In this document: positions 1-6,661 of the stretch, piece after piece
Numbering within the stretch: the stretch's first letter is position 1
How the letters are laid out: each line of letters opens with the position of its first letter
Assembly: GCA_934565795.1 (NCBI GenBank)
Contig: CAKTIM010000009.1
Span: forward strand, 1 to 64,000
Reading direction: 5' to 3'
DNA: 64,000 nucleotides
Source: an uncultured Oscillospiraceae bacterium
Lineage (GTDB): Bacteria; Bacillota; Clostridia; Oscillospirales; Oscillospiraceae
Position numbers and translations under genes: made by a program
The notes under the pieces: generated by a model
Database searches by the model: none
What the model saw: the letters and a program-made list of their open reading frames with translations, nothing else
Told to the model about the DNA's origin: nothing

Positions 1-504
1 CGGACGGTAGTCCAGCTCACCGTGACAAAGGTCTTGACGGATACTGCCATTGACCGCATTGCGGACGCTATGGTTGCTATGCAGGCCAAGGAGGATACCA
101 CAATCCCGGCATTGCAGCAGCAACTCCGGGATTGTGAAAAAGGTATCGAAAATATTCTGAATGCCATCCAGATGGGAATTCTGACCGTTTCCACCAAGGA
201 ACGCCTGGAGCAGCTGGAACAACAGCGGGAGACCTTAAAGACATCGATTCTTCAAGCTCAGATTGCCCGTCCCCAGTATAGCAAGGAGCAGATCGTCCAA
301 TGGATCAGCCGCTTCAAATACGGCAATATCAACGACAAAGCCTACCAACGGGAGATTATCGATGTGTTTGTCAATTCCGTCTATGTGTATGATGATAAAT
401 TGGTCCTGACCTACAACTTCAAAGATGGCACCCAGACCATAACACTGAAAGAAATTGAAGATGCTTTAAGTTCGGATATGACTTGCGTTGCTCCACCAGA
501 GTAA
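1..504 (+). CDS. Large serine recombinase, C-terminal part (5' partial)
   Basis: The frame is open from the first base, so the N-terminal resolvase and DNA-binding parts lie outside the window; about 167 residues are visible. The piece is a long charged coiled coil (roughly residues 25-95, rich in Q, E, L and K) followed by a compact beta-type tail ending in SSDMTCVAPPE. This is the usual C-terminus of large serine recombinases carried by clostridial integrative elements and prophages; the family excises and integrates DNA through a serine-recombinase synaptic tetramer. A GTG at 22 could be read as a start but has no ribosome binding site and lies inside the conserved region. A terminator follows directly. 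The family is recognised from overall pattern; the catalytic domain cannot be checked. Confidence 0.75.
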   Translation, partial: RTVVQLTVTKVLTDTAIDRIADAMVAMQAKEDTTIPALQQQLRDCEKGIENILNAIQMGILTVSTKERLEQLEQQRETLKTSILQAQIARPQYSKEQIVQWISRFKYGNINDKAYQREIIDVFVNSVYVYDDKLVLTYNFKDGTQTITLKEIEDALSSDMTCVAPPE

Positions 505-507
505 AGG

Positions 508-534
508 CCACCCTGATAGGGTGGTTTTTATTTT
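508..534 (+). terminator. Intrinsic terminator of the recombinase gene
   Basis: CCACCCTGATAGGGTGG folds into a short GC stem and is followed by TTTTTATTTTT, 4 nt after the recombinase stop codon. Confidence 0.8.
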
Positions 535-602
535 TGATTGGATGCATCGGAATTAAATCCGTTCAGATCTTTTTTTGAATAGGCTTTATGTTGTCTGCCA
601 AG

Positions 603-640
603 AGGCCCCCTGCTTTCGTGCAAGTGAAAACAGGGGGCCT
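603..640. terminator. Long hairpin, possible bidirectional terminator
   Basis: AGGCCCCCTG (603-612) pairs with CAGGGGGCCT (631-640), and the inner GCTTTC/GAAAA lengthens the stem. The U-run is weak on both strands. It lies between the recombinase and the convergent Rpn fragment. A similar hairpin with a CCCCTGCTTTC arm occurs at 62380-62410. Confidence 0.45.
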
Positions 641-690
641 TTGATAGGTAGTTGCCAGAGTGTCAGTTCTGCGCACCCCGGCGTTTTTTC

Positions 691-1050
691 TTAGGTTGAA
701 GTCTGGCTGAGCCACTGCTTTACTGTGGCAAGGCTTGCATTGACGGCCTTTGCAATGAAATCCATATCCATGCCCATTCTGTAAAGATTCGCTGCGGTCT
801 CCATTTTCCCCTTCAGCTCACCCTCGGCACGGCCCTCCTTGCGGCCCTCCTTGCGGCCCTCTCTACGGCCTTCCACGCGGCCTTCTTTGCGGCCTTCCAT
901 GCGGCCTCGGTCTTCGATTTTATCCAATACTTCGCACATATTTTGCAGCCCTCCTTCTGTGGCATCCTTTATATTCACAGCGCTGCTTCTTTTCGTGCTC
1001 CGACCCGCCTTTTCCGCCTTCATTCTATCACGGAGAAAACCGATTATCAA
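691..1050 (-). pseudogene. Rpn-family transposase/nuclease, C-terminal remnant
   Basis: The 119 residues contain MCEVLDKIEDRG followed by a run of four-residue repeats (RKEG, RVEG, RREG, RKEG, RAEG) and a C-terminal helix ending in VKQWLSQTS. This is the layout of the C-terminal third of Rpn/PD-(D/E)XK transposases, in which the glycine/charged repeats link the nuclease domain to a small helical domain. Full-length members have about 300 residues with the catalytic PD-(D/E)XK core upstream; that part is absent, because the aminotransferase gene begins only 176 bp away. The repeats give a 12-bp DNA period between about 830 and 905. Called a truncated remnant; a short expressed protein cannot be excluded. 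Confidence 0.6.
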
Positions 1051-1136
1051 GGAAAATCTGTGTGAATGTCTCTGCGGGCGTCAGGGTGCATGCATAAAAT
1101 ATTTTTCTTTGATTCGGAATCTGTGGATAGTGCCCA

Positions 1137-1165
1137 TTGAAATTTGGGGCATTTCGTAGTATCAT
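1137..1165 (+). promoter_or_regulatory. Promoter of the aminotransferase gene
   Basis: TTGAAA at 1137-1142, 17-bp spacer, TATCAT at 1160-1165. Transcription would begin near 1172, 54 nt before the ATG. Confidence 0.6.
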
Positions 1166-1225
1166 ATAGGCATTGTGCAGGACGCAGCAGGCGAACTTGC
1201 AAATTTCGACCAATCGGAGGTAGCT

Positions 1226-2524
1226 ATGAAACCTTATTCCGAACTGACCCGCGAGGAGCTGACCGCACTGCGGGATGCGCTGAAGGCGGAGTATGCCCAC
1301 TATCAGGAGCGCAAGCTGTCGCTGAATATGGCGCGGGGCAAGCCGTCCCAGGCGCAGCTGAATCTTTCCATGGGCATGATGGATGTGCTGAACAGCGAAA
1401 GCGACCTGACCTGTGAGGACGGCACCGACTGCCGGAACTACGGTGTACTGGACGGCATCGAGGAGTGCAAGGAGTTGATGGCTGACATGATGGAGGTGCG
1501 CCCCGATCAGGTCATTATCTACGGCAACTCCAGCCTGAACGTGATGTACGACACCGTGGCCCGCTCCATGGTGCGCGGCGTGATGGGCAGCACCCCCTGG
1601 TGCAAGCTGGAAAAGGTAAAGTTCCTCTGCCCCGTGCCCGGCTATGACCGGCACTTTGCGATCACTGAATACTTCTGCATTGAGATGATCAATGTGCCCA
1701 TGCTGCCCACCGGGCCGGATATGGATATGGTGGAGCAGCTGGTGTCCTCTGACCCGGCCATCAAGGGCATCTGGTGTGTGCCCAAGTATTCCAATCCCCA
1801 GGGCATTTCCTATTCCGACGAGACCGTGCGCCGGTTCGCCCGTCTGAAGCCCGCTGCGGTGGACTTCCGCATTTACTGGGACAATGCCTACACCATCCAC
1901 CACCTGTATGACCACGACCAGGATCACCTGATTGAGATTCTGGCCGAGTGCAAGCGGGCAGGCAATCCCGACCTGGTGTATAAATTTGCCTCCACCTCCA
2001 AGATCAGCTTCCCCGGCTCCGGCATCTCCGCCCTGGCCTCCTCCCAGAACAATCTGGTGGACATCCGCGCCCAGATGAAGGTGCAGACCATTGGCCACGA
2101 TAAGGTGAACCAGCTGCGGCACGTGCGGTTCTTTGGGGATATCCACGGCATGATGGAGCACATGCGCCGCCACGCCGAGATCCTGCGCCCGAAATTTGAA
2201 ATTGTCCGCGACACCCTGGAAGCGGAGCTGGGCGGCCTGGGCATCGGCAGTTGGACGAATCCGAAGGGCGGCTACTTCGTCTCCTTTGACTCCCTGGACG
2301 GCTGTGCCAAGGAGATCGTCTCCCAGTGCAAAAAGGCAGGCCTGACCCTCACCGGCGCGGGCGCCACCTACCCCTATGGCAAGGATCCCCACGACAGCAA
2401 CATCCGCATCGCCCCCTCCTTCCCTGCCGACGACGACTTACAGCTTGCAATGAAAGTATTCACCTGCGTGGTGAAGCTGGTCAGCGTGAAGAAATATCTG
2501 GCTGAAATGGACAGCGCGGTTTAA
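1226..2524 (+). CDS. PLP-dependent class I/II aminotransferase (MocR-like fold)
   Basis: A 432-residue fold-type I pyridoxal-phosphate enzyme. Visible features are the N-terminal LNMARGKPS segment typical of the Aminotran_MocR subgroup of aspartate-type aminotransferases, the cofactor region DFRIYWDNAY, and the Schiff-base lysine in TSKISFPGSG (Lys259). The protein is expected to be cytosolic and to move an amino group between an amino acid and a 2-oxo acid; the substrate is not readable from sequence. The start is the ATG preceded by GGAGG (1216-1220); the frame stays open 17 codons upstream, but that part covers the ribosome binding site. The gene is monocistronic, with its own promoter and a strong terminator. 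Confidence 0.88.
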   Translation: MKPYSELTREELTALRDALKAEYAHYQERKLSLNMARGKPSQAQLNLSMGMMDVLNSESDLTCEDGTDCRNYGVLDGIEECKELMADMMEVRPDQVIIYGNSSLNVMYDTVARSMVRGVMGSTPWCKLEKVKFLCPVPGYDRHFAITEYFCIEMINVPMLPTGPDMDMVEQLVSSDPAIKGIWCVPKYSNPQGISYSDETVRRFARLKPAAVDFRIYWDNAYTIHHLYDHDQDHLIEILAECKRAGNPDLVYKFASTSKISFPGSGISALASSQNNLVDIRAQMKVQTIGHDKVNQLRHVRFFGDIHGMMEHMRRHAEILRPKFEIVRDTLEAELGGLGIGSWTNPKGGYFVSFDSLDGCAKEIVSQCKKAGLTLTGAGATYPYGKDPHDSNIRIAPSFPADDDLQLAMKVFTCVVKLVSVKKYLAEMDSAV

Positions 2525-2540
2525 TGCATATCTTCACAGA

Positions 2541-2575
2541 ACCCCGCCAGGGCTAACGTCTTGGCGGGGTTTTTC
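2541..2575 (+). terminator. Terminator of the aminotransferase gene
   Basis: ACCCCGCCA (2541-2549) pairs with TGGCGGGGT (2562-2570), followed by TTTTT. Confidence 0.9.
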
Positions 2576-2627
2576 AATTTAAGAGGGGTGGCCAAATCGT
2601 AGGCTGCTGTCTTATATGCTTTTTCTG

Positions 2628-2656
2628 TTGCTTTTCCCGGAGGTATGGGATATAAT
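2628..2656 (+). promoter_or_regulatory. Promoter of the structured leader RNA
   Basis: TTGCTT at 2628-2633, 17-bp spacer, consensus TATAAT at 2651-2656. The predicted start near 2662 coincides with the 5' strand of the long closing stem of the RNA that follows. Confidence 0.65.
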
Positions 2657-2659
2657 ATC

Positions 2660-2833
2660 GTTGCGGCACAACTTAACAGCAATGTACGGAATGGTATGTG
2701 TTTTTTGCTTTGGCAAAAACGCATGCCCTATTTTCGCATGCCATTTTGTGCATTGGGAAAGTTGTGTCGCAGCAATCGGGGCTACGTTTTTCGGTGCGTG
2801 GCTTCGGCTGCGCACTTTTTATTTTGGAGGAAA
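2660..2833 (+). ncRNA. Candidate structured cis-regulatory RNA with intrinsic terminator
   Basis: Seen directly: a 15-bp closing stem P1 (2660-2674 with 2759-2773, including two G-U pairs); P2 CAATG/CATTG (2680-2684 with 2751-2755); P3 of 11 bp (2690-2700 with 2735-2745, two G-U pairs); and P4 TTTTTGC/GCAAAAA (2702-2708 with 2713-2719) closed by a UUUG loop. After a short linker there is a 9-bp terminator stem (GTGCGTGGC, TTCG loop, GCTGCGCAC) followed by TTTTTATTTT, directly before the GGAGG of the next gene. The 3' strand of P1 (GTGTCGCAGC) is also nearly complementary to the 3' arm of the terminator, so P1 and an antiterminator exclude each other. That is riboswitch or attenuator architecture. 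It could instead be a stand-alone RNA of about 170 nt. No known family was recognised. Confidence 0.6.
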
Positions 2834-2838
2834 GAAAA

Positions 2839-3297
2839 ATGTTTGAGGAACCCGGTTACAAATTAAAAACTGTCGCAAAAATTCTCTGTTGGCTTGGCAT
2901 CATCGGGACGGTGATCGCCGCAGTTACACTTGGAAAAGATCGCTACGGCGATTTAGACCTTCTATCTTTTGCGTTGATTCTCGTAATTGGCTGCGTAACA
3001 TCCTATATTTCCTCATTGGTTCTTTACGGATTCGGCGAAATGATTGAAAACACCTCCGGCATATTTGGACATACATCTCGGATTCTCGTCAAGCTGGAAG
3101 GAATCGAACAAAGCGCAGGTCAGCACTCAATGGACAAATCTTCGGCTGAGCCAAACCATCCAAGCAATTCAAGCCTTGGGGCGCGAACCTCCGCAGAACT
3201 GGATTTAAAATCAAAGGGATTGATCCGCTGCCCGGAGTGCGGCACAATTCAATCCATTGACCGGGAAAGCTGCTACTGCTGCGGCAATAAGCTATAA
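2839..3297 (+). CDS. Small membrane protein with C-terminal zinc ribbon
   Basis: 152 residues beginning MFEEPGYKLK. Two hydrophobic segments (about residues 15-33 and 44-66) form a hairpin in the membrane, followed by a polar linker and a C-terminal zinc ribbon, CPECGTIQ then CYCCGNKL. The layout (two transmembrane helices plus a cytosolic double-CxxC ribbon) is common among uncharacterised Firmicutes proteins; the function is unknown. The start is set by GGAGG at 2826-2830, 8 nt before the ATG; the frame is open 47 codons further upstream, but that stretch is the structured leader. Expression is probably controlled by terminator readthrough in the leader. The base composition is more AT-rich than in neighbouring genes. 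Confidence 0.7.
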   Translation: MFEEPGYKLKTVAKILCWLGIIGTVIAAVTLGKDRYGDLDLLSFALILVIGCVTSYISSLVLYGFGEMIENTSGIFGHTSRILVKLEGIEQSAGQHSMDKSSAEPNHPSNSSLGARTSAELDLKSKGLIRCPECGTIQSIDRESCYCCGNKL

Positions 3298-3307
3298 ATA
3301 TTTTAAA

Positions 3308-3334
3308 GAGGCTGTCTCATAACGAGGCAGCCTC
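3308..3334. terminator. Hairpin between convergent genes
   Basis: GAGGCTGTCTC (3308-3318) pairs with GAGGCAGCCTC (3324-3334) with one G-U pair. On the minus strand it is followed by TTTAAAATATTT, so it best serves the convergent small gene at 3361. Confidence 0.6.
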
Positions 3335-3360
3335 TGATTACATTAAGTCCTTCTATTGTC

Positions 3361-3573
3361 TTATTCTTCTTCAATTCTATTAAAGGAAACCCGCTGCTCC
3401 TTCAGCGAAATTTTCCCCACCTGATAGCCGTATTCCTCCAACTCCTTTTTGTATTTCAGAAAGGAATGGTCAATGGGGATTCCGGTGATGTGTTGGATTT
3501 CCTCAAAAGTCAGCGCAAAGGATGGGCTGCCGCTGGCTTGTATGTATTCCCACAGTGCATTGTACTTGCTCAT
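3361..3573 (-). CDS. Small uncharacterised protein (DUF7662-like)
   Basis: 70 residues, MSKYNALWEYIQ at the N-terminus, then LTFEEIQHITGIPIDHSFL and a charged C-terminus. The pattern of an N-terminal K-Y-x-x-L-x-x-Y-I helix followed by LTFEEIxxIxGxPI resembles the small DUF7662-type domain found alone and attached to other proteins; no catalytic residues are apparent. A weak AAGG lies about 10 nt upstream of the ATG. No partner gene can be named: the zinc-ribbon protein is convergent, and repeats occupy the upstream side. Confidence 0.6.
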   Translation of the reverse strand: MSKYNALWEYIQASGSPSFALTFEEIQHITGIPIDHSFLKYKKELEEYGYQVGKISLKEQRVSFNRIEEE

Positions 3574-4300
3574 TTTGGGTCAACCTTCCTTATCAATCGT
3601 AAAAATATTCGTAAATCCCGGTAAAAGCGAGAGAATTTAAACTTTCTGAGTGCGTAGGGGCGGATACCAGCCGCCCGCAATCTGACGGTTTAGGAAGCAT
3701 TAAGTTGAATGGTACCATGTGAAATTCCTTGAGTCCGTAGGGGTCGGCAATTTGTCGACCCTCAACCTCGCGGTTTTGGTAGCAGTAAAGAACAACGTAT
3801 ACCTTCAAGGGTACATCTCCAAGCTTCCCTGAGGGGGAAGCTGTCGCCGCAGCGACTGAAGAGGGCACTCAACGTATGGTTTTGAGAGAGATTTGACTAA
3901 AGAGGTAGAATGTTCAATACTCTGAGTCCGTAGGGGCGGATATTAGCCGCCCGGAAAGTAATGAAAGTGGGCTGTACAGACGAACCACTCAATCCCGGTA
4001 CATGGCGGGCGGCTGGTATCCGCTCCTACGGATTGGCGTGTACCATTTAACTTACCCTTAATAAAAACCAAGTGCGGTAAGCCCTCTTCAGTCAGCCCTA
4101 CGGGCTGCCAGCTTCCCCCGAGGGAAGCTTTGGTGGGGACCATTGGCTGCTCCCATTCAACGAACTGCTATCAAAGTGGCAACACTGCGGGGCGACAGGT
4201 TGCCGCCCCCTACGAAGCAAGCGGGGAGGCTGGTGCCATTCACCGCACTGCTTTGCGGGCAGCCGCCCCCGTTGGTTTCTGGTCTTGATTCGCATTTATG
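3574..4300. repeat. Composite repeat array 1 (gene-free)
   Basis: No supportable gene lies between 3574 and 4340. The stretch is a mosaic: GTAGGGGCGG-type units at 3653-3677 and 3929-3953, an inverted copy at 4005-4030, GTAGGGGTCGG-type units at 3735-3762 and 4187-4215, an AAGCTTCCCT...GTCGCCGCAGCG block at 3818-3872, and a CAGTCAGCCC...GGGAAGCTTTGG block at 4085-4136. The order and sequence from about 3735 to 4215 recur at 61665-62290. Confidence 0.85.
3929..4030. repeat. Shortened copy of the 185-bp composite palindrome
   Basis: The outer ends match the copies at 38630-38814 and 40925-41109 (GTAGGGGCGGATATTAGCCG at one end, CGGCTGGTATCCGCTCCTAC at the other), but the middle is missing, giving 102 bp. 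Confidence 0.7.
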
Positions 4301-4302
4301 GC

Positions 4303-4331
4303 AAGAGGGCGAAGCGTTGCCTCGCCCTCTT
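4303..4331 (-). terminator. Hairpin after the rubrerythrin gene
   Basis: AAGAGGGCGA (4303-4312) pairs perfectly with TCGCCCTCTT (4322-4331), 9 nt beyond the rubrerythrin stop. No clear U-run follows, so it may be an mRNA-stabilising or Rho-assisted structure rather than a full terminator. Confidence 0.45.
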
Positions 4332-4340
4332 ATGTGATTT

Positions 4341-4934
4341 TTACTTCTTGAAATGCCGCTCCAGCAGGCCCAGCAGGGCTTTTCCGTGGCGCGCCTCGTC
4401 CTTGGCCATTTCGTGGACGGTGTCGTGGATGGCGTCCAGGCCGTACTGCTTGGCTTTCAGAGCCAGGTCGAACTTGCCCTGGGTGGCACCGAATTCGCAG
4501 TCCACGCGCCAGGCCAGGTTCTTCTTGGTGGAGGCTGTCATGTTGGGCTCCAGAGTGGTGCCCAGCATCTCGGCGAACTTGGCGGCGTGCTCCGCCTCTT
4601 CGTAGGCGGCCTTCTCCCAGTACAGGCCGATCTCGGGGTAGCCCTCCCGGTGGGCAATGCGGGCCATGCACAGGTACATGCCGACCTCGCTGCACTCGCC
4701 GGTGAAGTTGGCCTTCAGCTGCTCCAGAATCCACTGCTTGTCGGCCTCGGGGATATCGGGGTTGTTGGCGACGGTCTTCTTGTAGATGCCCAGCTCATGC
4801 TCGGCGGCCAGCTTGGAGGTATCCAGTACCTTGAACTTGGAGCCGTCCACATGGCACACGGGGCACTTGAAATCGGCGGGCATTTCCTCGCCTTCGTAGA
4901 CATAACCGCAAACAGGGCAAACATACTTCTTCAT
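4341..4934 (-). CDS. rbr: Reverse rubrerythrin (rubredoxin-first peroxidase)
   Basis: 197 residues. An N-terminal rubredoxin domain has iron ligands C6, C9, C24 and C27 (CPVCGY and CPVCH); it is followed by a four-helix ferritin-like diiron domain with EAEH and DEARH ligand motifs. This domain order is that of reverse rubrerythrins of clostridia, cytosolic NADH-dependent peroxidases that reduce hydrogen peroxide to water in strict anaerobes. AGGAGG precedes the ATG. The perR gene lies upstream on the same strand with a 223-bp fold-back element between them, so rbr may be read from the perR promoter or from one inside the element. Regulation by PerR is expected from the family. Confidence 0.93.
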   Translation of the reverse strand: MKKYVCPVCGYVYEGEEMPADFKCPVCHVDGSKFKVLDTSKLAAEHELGIYKKTVANNPDIPEADKQWILEQLKANFTGECSEVGMYLCMARIAHREGYPEIGLYWEKAAYEEAEHAAKFAEMLGTTLEPNMTASTKKNLAWRVDCEFGATQGKFDLALKAKQYGLDAIHDTVHEMAKDEARHGKALLGLLERHFKK

Positions 4935-4966
4935 AACATTTCCTCCTAAGTTTTTTTGATTTTTCT

Positions 4967-5189
4967 AGGGAAGCTCTGATTAAATCGGCAAGAGCTGACA
5001 GCGAGAGATTTTTCACCAGATGAAAGTATCAAAAGTGGAGGAATACTTTGTGTACCCGCAAGGGGTATGCCGCATCCGTAAGCCAGCTTACGCTGGCAAC
5101 GGCTGCGCTATATTTCCCGCTTTTGATACTGCACAGCTGGGGAAAAAGATTCGCTGCTCAGCCGCAGACGATTTATTCAGAGGTTCCCT
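4967..5189. repeat. Fold-back element, copy 1 (223 bp)
   Basis: Ends are AGGGAAGCTCTGATTAAATC and, inverted, AGGGAACCTCTGAATAAATC. Internally AGTATCAAAAGTGG (about 5026-5039) pairs with CCCGCTTTTGATACT near 5117-5132; this copy carries about 60 bp of extra sequence between the arms, including its own palindrome (CCAGCTTACGCTGG). It lies between perR and rbr and supplies the perR stop codon. Confidence 0.8.
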
Positions 5190-5572
5190 AAACAGTTTTT
5201 ACAGATGCCGGTCAGCACCAGCCGGGTATCGTCCACCCGGCATCGCAGACACGCCTCGGTCGCCTTGGCGACGCTTTCCGGCACGTCCACATCCGGCACA
5301 TCCACCACCGCGCCGCAGGCGCTGCACGCGAAATGCACATGGGGGTCCACCCTGCCGTCCAGCCGCTCGATGCCGTTCACGGTGCCCAGGCTGATGATCA
5401 GGCCCTCATCCTTGAACAGCTTGATATTGCGGTAAACGGACGCAAGGGAGATATCCGAGTGCTCCTGCTGCAAGCAGCGGTAGACATCCTCAGCCGAGGG
5501 GTGCGCTTTGGACTGGCGAAGGCAGGCAAGGATCGCGTTTCTTTTGCGGAACTGCTTTCCTGTCGCTTCCAT
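5177..5572 (-). CDS. perR: Peroxide-responsive Fur-family repressor PerR
   Basis: 131 residues. Residues 1-75 form the winged-helix DNA-binding domain and the rest the dimerisation/metal domain. Structural zinc ligands are CSAC and CKNC. The metal site DPHVHF, followed by GAVVDVPD with Asp at the position that separates PerR from Fur, favours PerR, an iron-loaded repressor inactivated by histidine oxidation. AGGAGG precedes the ATG. A consensus promoter and a perfect 9-5-9 palindrome lie directly upstream, indicating autoregulation. The stop codon is provided by the fold-back element: the last codons, Gly-Asn-Leu-stop, are the element's terminal repeat. Rubrerythrin downstream is the expected target. 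Confidence 0.9.
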   Translation of the reverse strand: MEATGKQFRKRNAILACLRQSKAHPSAEDVYRCLQQEHSDISLASVYRNIKLFKDEGLIISLGTVNGIERLDGRVDPHVHFACSACGAVVDVPDVDVPESVAKATEACLRCRVDDTRLVLTGICKNCLGNL

Positions 5573-5581
5573 TGATCCTCC

Positions 5582-5604
5582 TAAATAAGAATAACTCTTA
5601 TTTA
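5582..5604 (-). promoter_or_regulatory. Per/Fur-box operator of perR
   Basis: TAAATAAGA (5582-5590), five-base spacer, TCTTATTTA (5596-5604): a perfect inverted repeat between the -10 box and the ribosome binding site, where a bound dimer would block transcription. Confidence 0.75.
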
Positions 5605-5611
5605 CATTCTT

Positions 5612-5639
5612 AGTATAGCATAAGATTGAAAATTGTCAA
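5612..5639 (-). promoter_or_regulatory. Promoter of perR
   Basis: On the minus strand TTGACA (5639-5634), 16-bp spacer, TATACT (5617-5612). Transcription would start at about 5605, at the edge of the operator. Confidence 0.85.
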
Positions 5640-6060
5640 GAGGTTTTCTCAGATTTTTTCGGCCCTTGTTTTCCCTTGAAGGCAATGTCCTCAATCTGAC
5701 CGCCCTTGGCTCCCCAGTGGGGGAGCTGGCAGCCCGAATGGGCTGACTTAAGCGCCCGCAGGCGCTATGCAAGCGAGCAACCGCCGTCAGGCGGCTCTTA
5801 GCGAGTCGCAGAGAGGGTGTCGTTCGCTGGACAATAGCGGTTTAAAGCCACCGCTGACGCCCCTATGCCGTTTGAATGTCACTTTCCCCAGCGGGGGCAG
5901 CAAGTTGGAGCAGCCTTAAGTTGATGACATTGTCAGGGAAGTTCAATGCTGGATTGTACGAATTCGCCCAGGATTTTCTTACTGGTATTCTGCGTACCGC
6001 GTCTGACCCCTCCGGCGCGCGATGCGCGCCGCCTCCCCTTTCAGGGGAGGTTTTTTGCGG
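5640..6060. repeat. Gene-free stretch with degenerate repeats
   Basis: No gene is supported between perR and the sigma factor. An inverted copy of the GCAGCCC...GGGCTGACT / CCCTTGGCTCCCC unit lies at about 5702-5750, a GGATTGTACGAATTCGCC unit at about 5951-5968 (see also 46435-46480), and CCTCCCCTTTCAGGGGAGG followed by six T at 6032-6056, which would act as a plus-strand terminator. Confidence 0.6.
6032..6056 (+). terminator. Hairpin plus T-run upstream of the sigma factor gene
   Basis: CCTCCCC, loop TTTCA, GGGGAGG, then TTTTTT. No plus-strand gene ends here; it may be part of a repeat or may insulate the sigma gene. Confidence 0.5.
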
Positions 6061-6139
6061 AGGGCACTATCTTTTTCTGCCGCTCATCCGTTATACTATT
6101 TGAAAGCGCTTTTCATCAACTTGGAAAGGGGGCGGCGCG

Positions 6140-6661
6140 GTGGATGGGGATGTTGTTTTGCTGCATCGGGTAAGGAGCGGCGACGAGGATGCCATTGAGG
6201 AATTTGTGCGGAAATACTATCCGGCGGTCCTTCACTACTGCTGCCTCCACGCGCCCGGGCGGGAGACGGCGGAGGACATCACCCAGGAGACCTTCGCCCG
6301 GTTTTTCCGCACGCTGCCCCGGTACCGGCACTATGGCAAGGCAGCCAACTATCTGTATGTGATCGCGGGGAACCTGTACCGGGATGTGTACCGGCATCCG
6401 GCGGAGTGCTCCCTGGAGGACATGCCGGAGGAGCCGCAGGGCAGCGGCACCGAGGGCAGCGACCTGCGGCTGGACGTGCGCCGGGCGCTGCTGGCGCTGC
6501 CGCCGGAGCTGCGGGAAATCAGCATTCTGTTCTTTTATCAGGAGCTGAAGCAGCGGGAGATTGCGGCGGTGCTGGGCATCGGGCTGCCGCTGGTCAAATA
6601 CCGCATCCGCCGGGCGCGGGAGCTGCTCCGGGAAATGCTGCGGGAGGAGGACTACATATGA
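6140..6661 (+). CDS. ECF-type RNA polymerase sigma factor
   Basis: 173 residues with sigma region 2 (about residues 20-80, including AEDITQETFARFFRTL and ANYLYVIAGNLYRD) and region 4 (about 110-165, with LPPELREI and the helix-turn-helix KQREIAAVLGIGLPLVKYRI). Such factors direct RNA polymerase to a small set of stress or envelope promoters. The start is GTG at 6140, with GGAAAGGGGG 8 nt upstream; no ATG is in frame. The stop overlaps the next gene by ATGA, implying translational coupling with a membrane protein that may be the anti-sigma partner. An AGCGCT-centred near-palindrome at 6101-6115 lies just after a TATACT box. Confidence 0.88.
   Translation: MDGDVVLLHRVRSGDEDAIEEFVRKYYPAVLHYCCLHAPGRETAEDITQETFARFFRTLPRYRHYGKAANYLYVIAGNLYRDVYRHPAECSLEDMPEEPQGSGTEGSDLRLDVRRALLALPPELREISILFFYQELKQREIAAVLGIGLPLVKYRIRRARELLREMLREEDYI

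Noticed and set aside
22..504. Complete 160-residue protein starting at GTG 22
   Set aside because: The frame is open to the first base and the GTG has no ribosome binding site; it is the tail of a larger recombinase.
830..905. 12-bp tandem repeat as a CRISPR or iteron array
   Set aside because: It encodes the four-residue repeats of the Rpn linker; there are no spacers and the period is too short for CRISPR.
1028..2392. Minus-strand open frame of 454 codons
   Set aside because: Antisense to the aminotransferase; His/Gly/Val-rich shadow without motifs.
2616..2866. Overlapping small open frames in three frames
   Set aside because: They run through the structured leader; stems and terminator explain the region better, and no ribosome binding site fits their starts.
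3600..4337. Several open frames of 60-90 codons
   Set aside because: All lie in the interspersed repeat array and would recur with every copy; no start signals.
4967..5189. Fold-back element as an insertion sequence
   Set aside because: No transposase frame; 81-223 bp is too short. At most a non-autonomous element.
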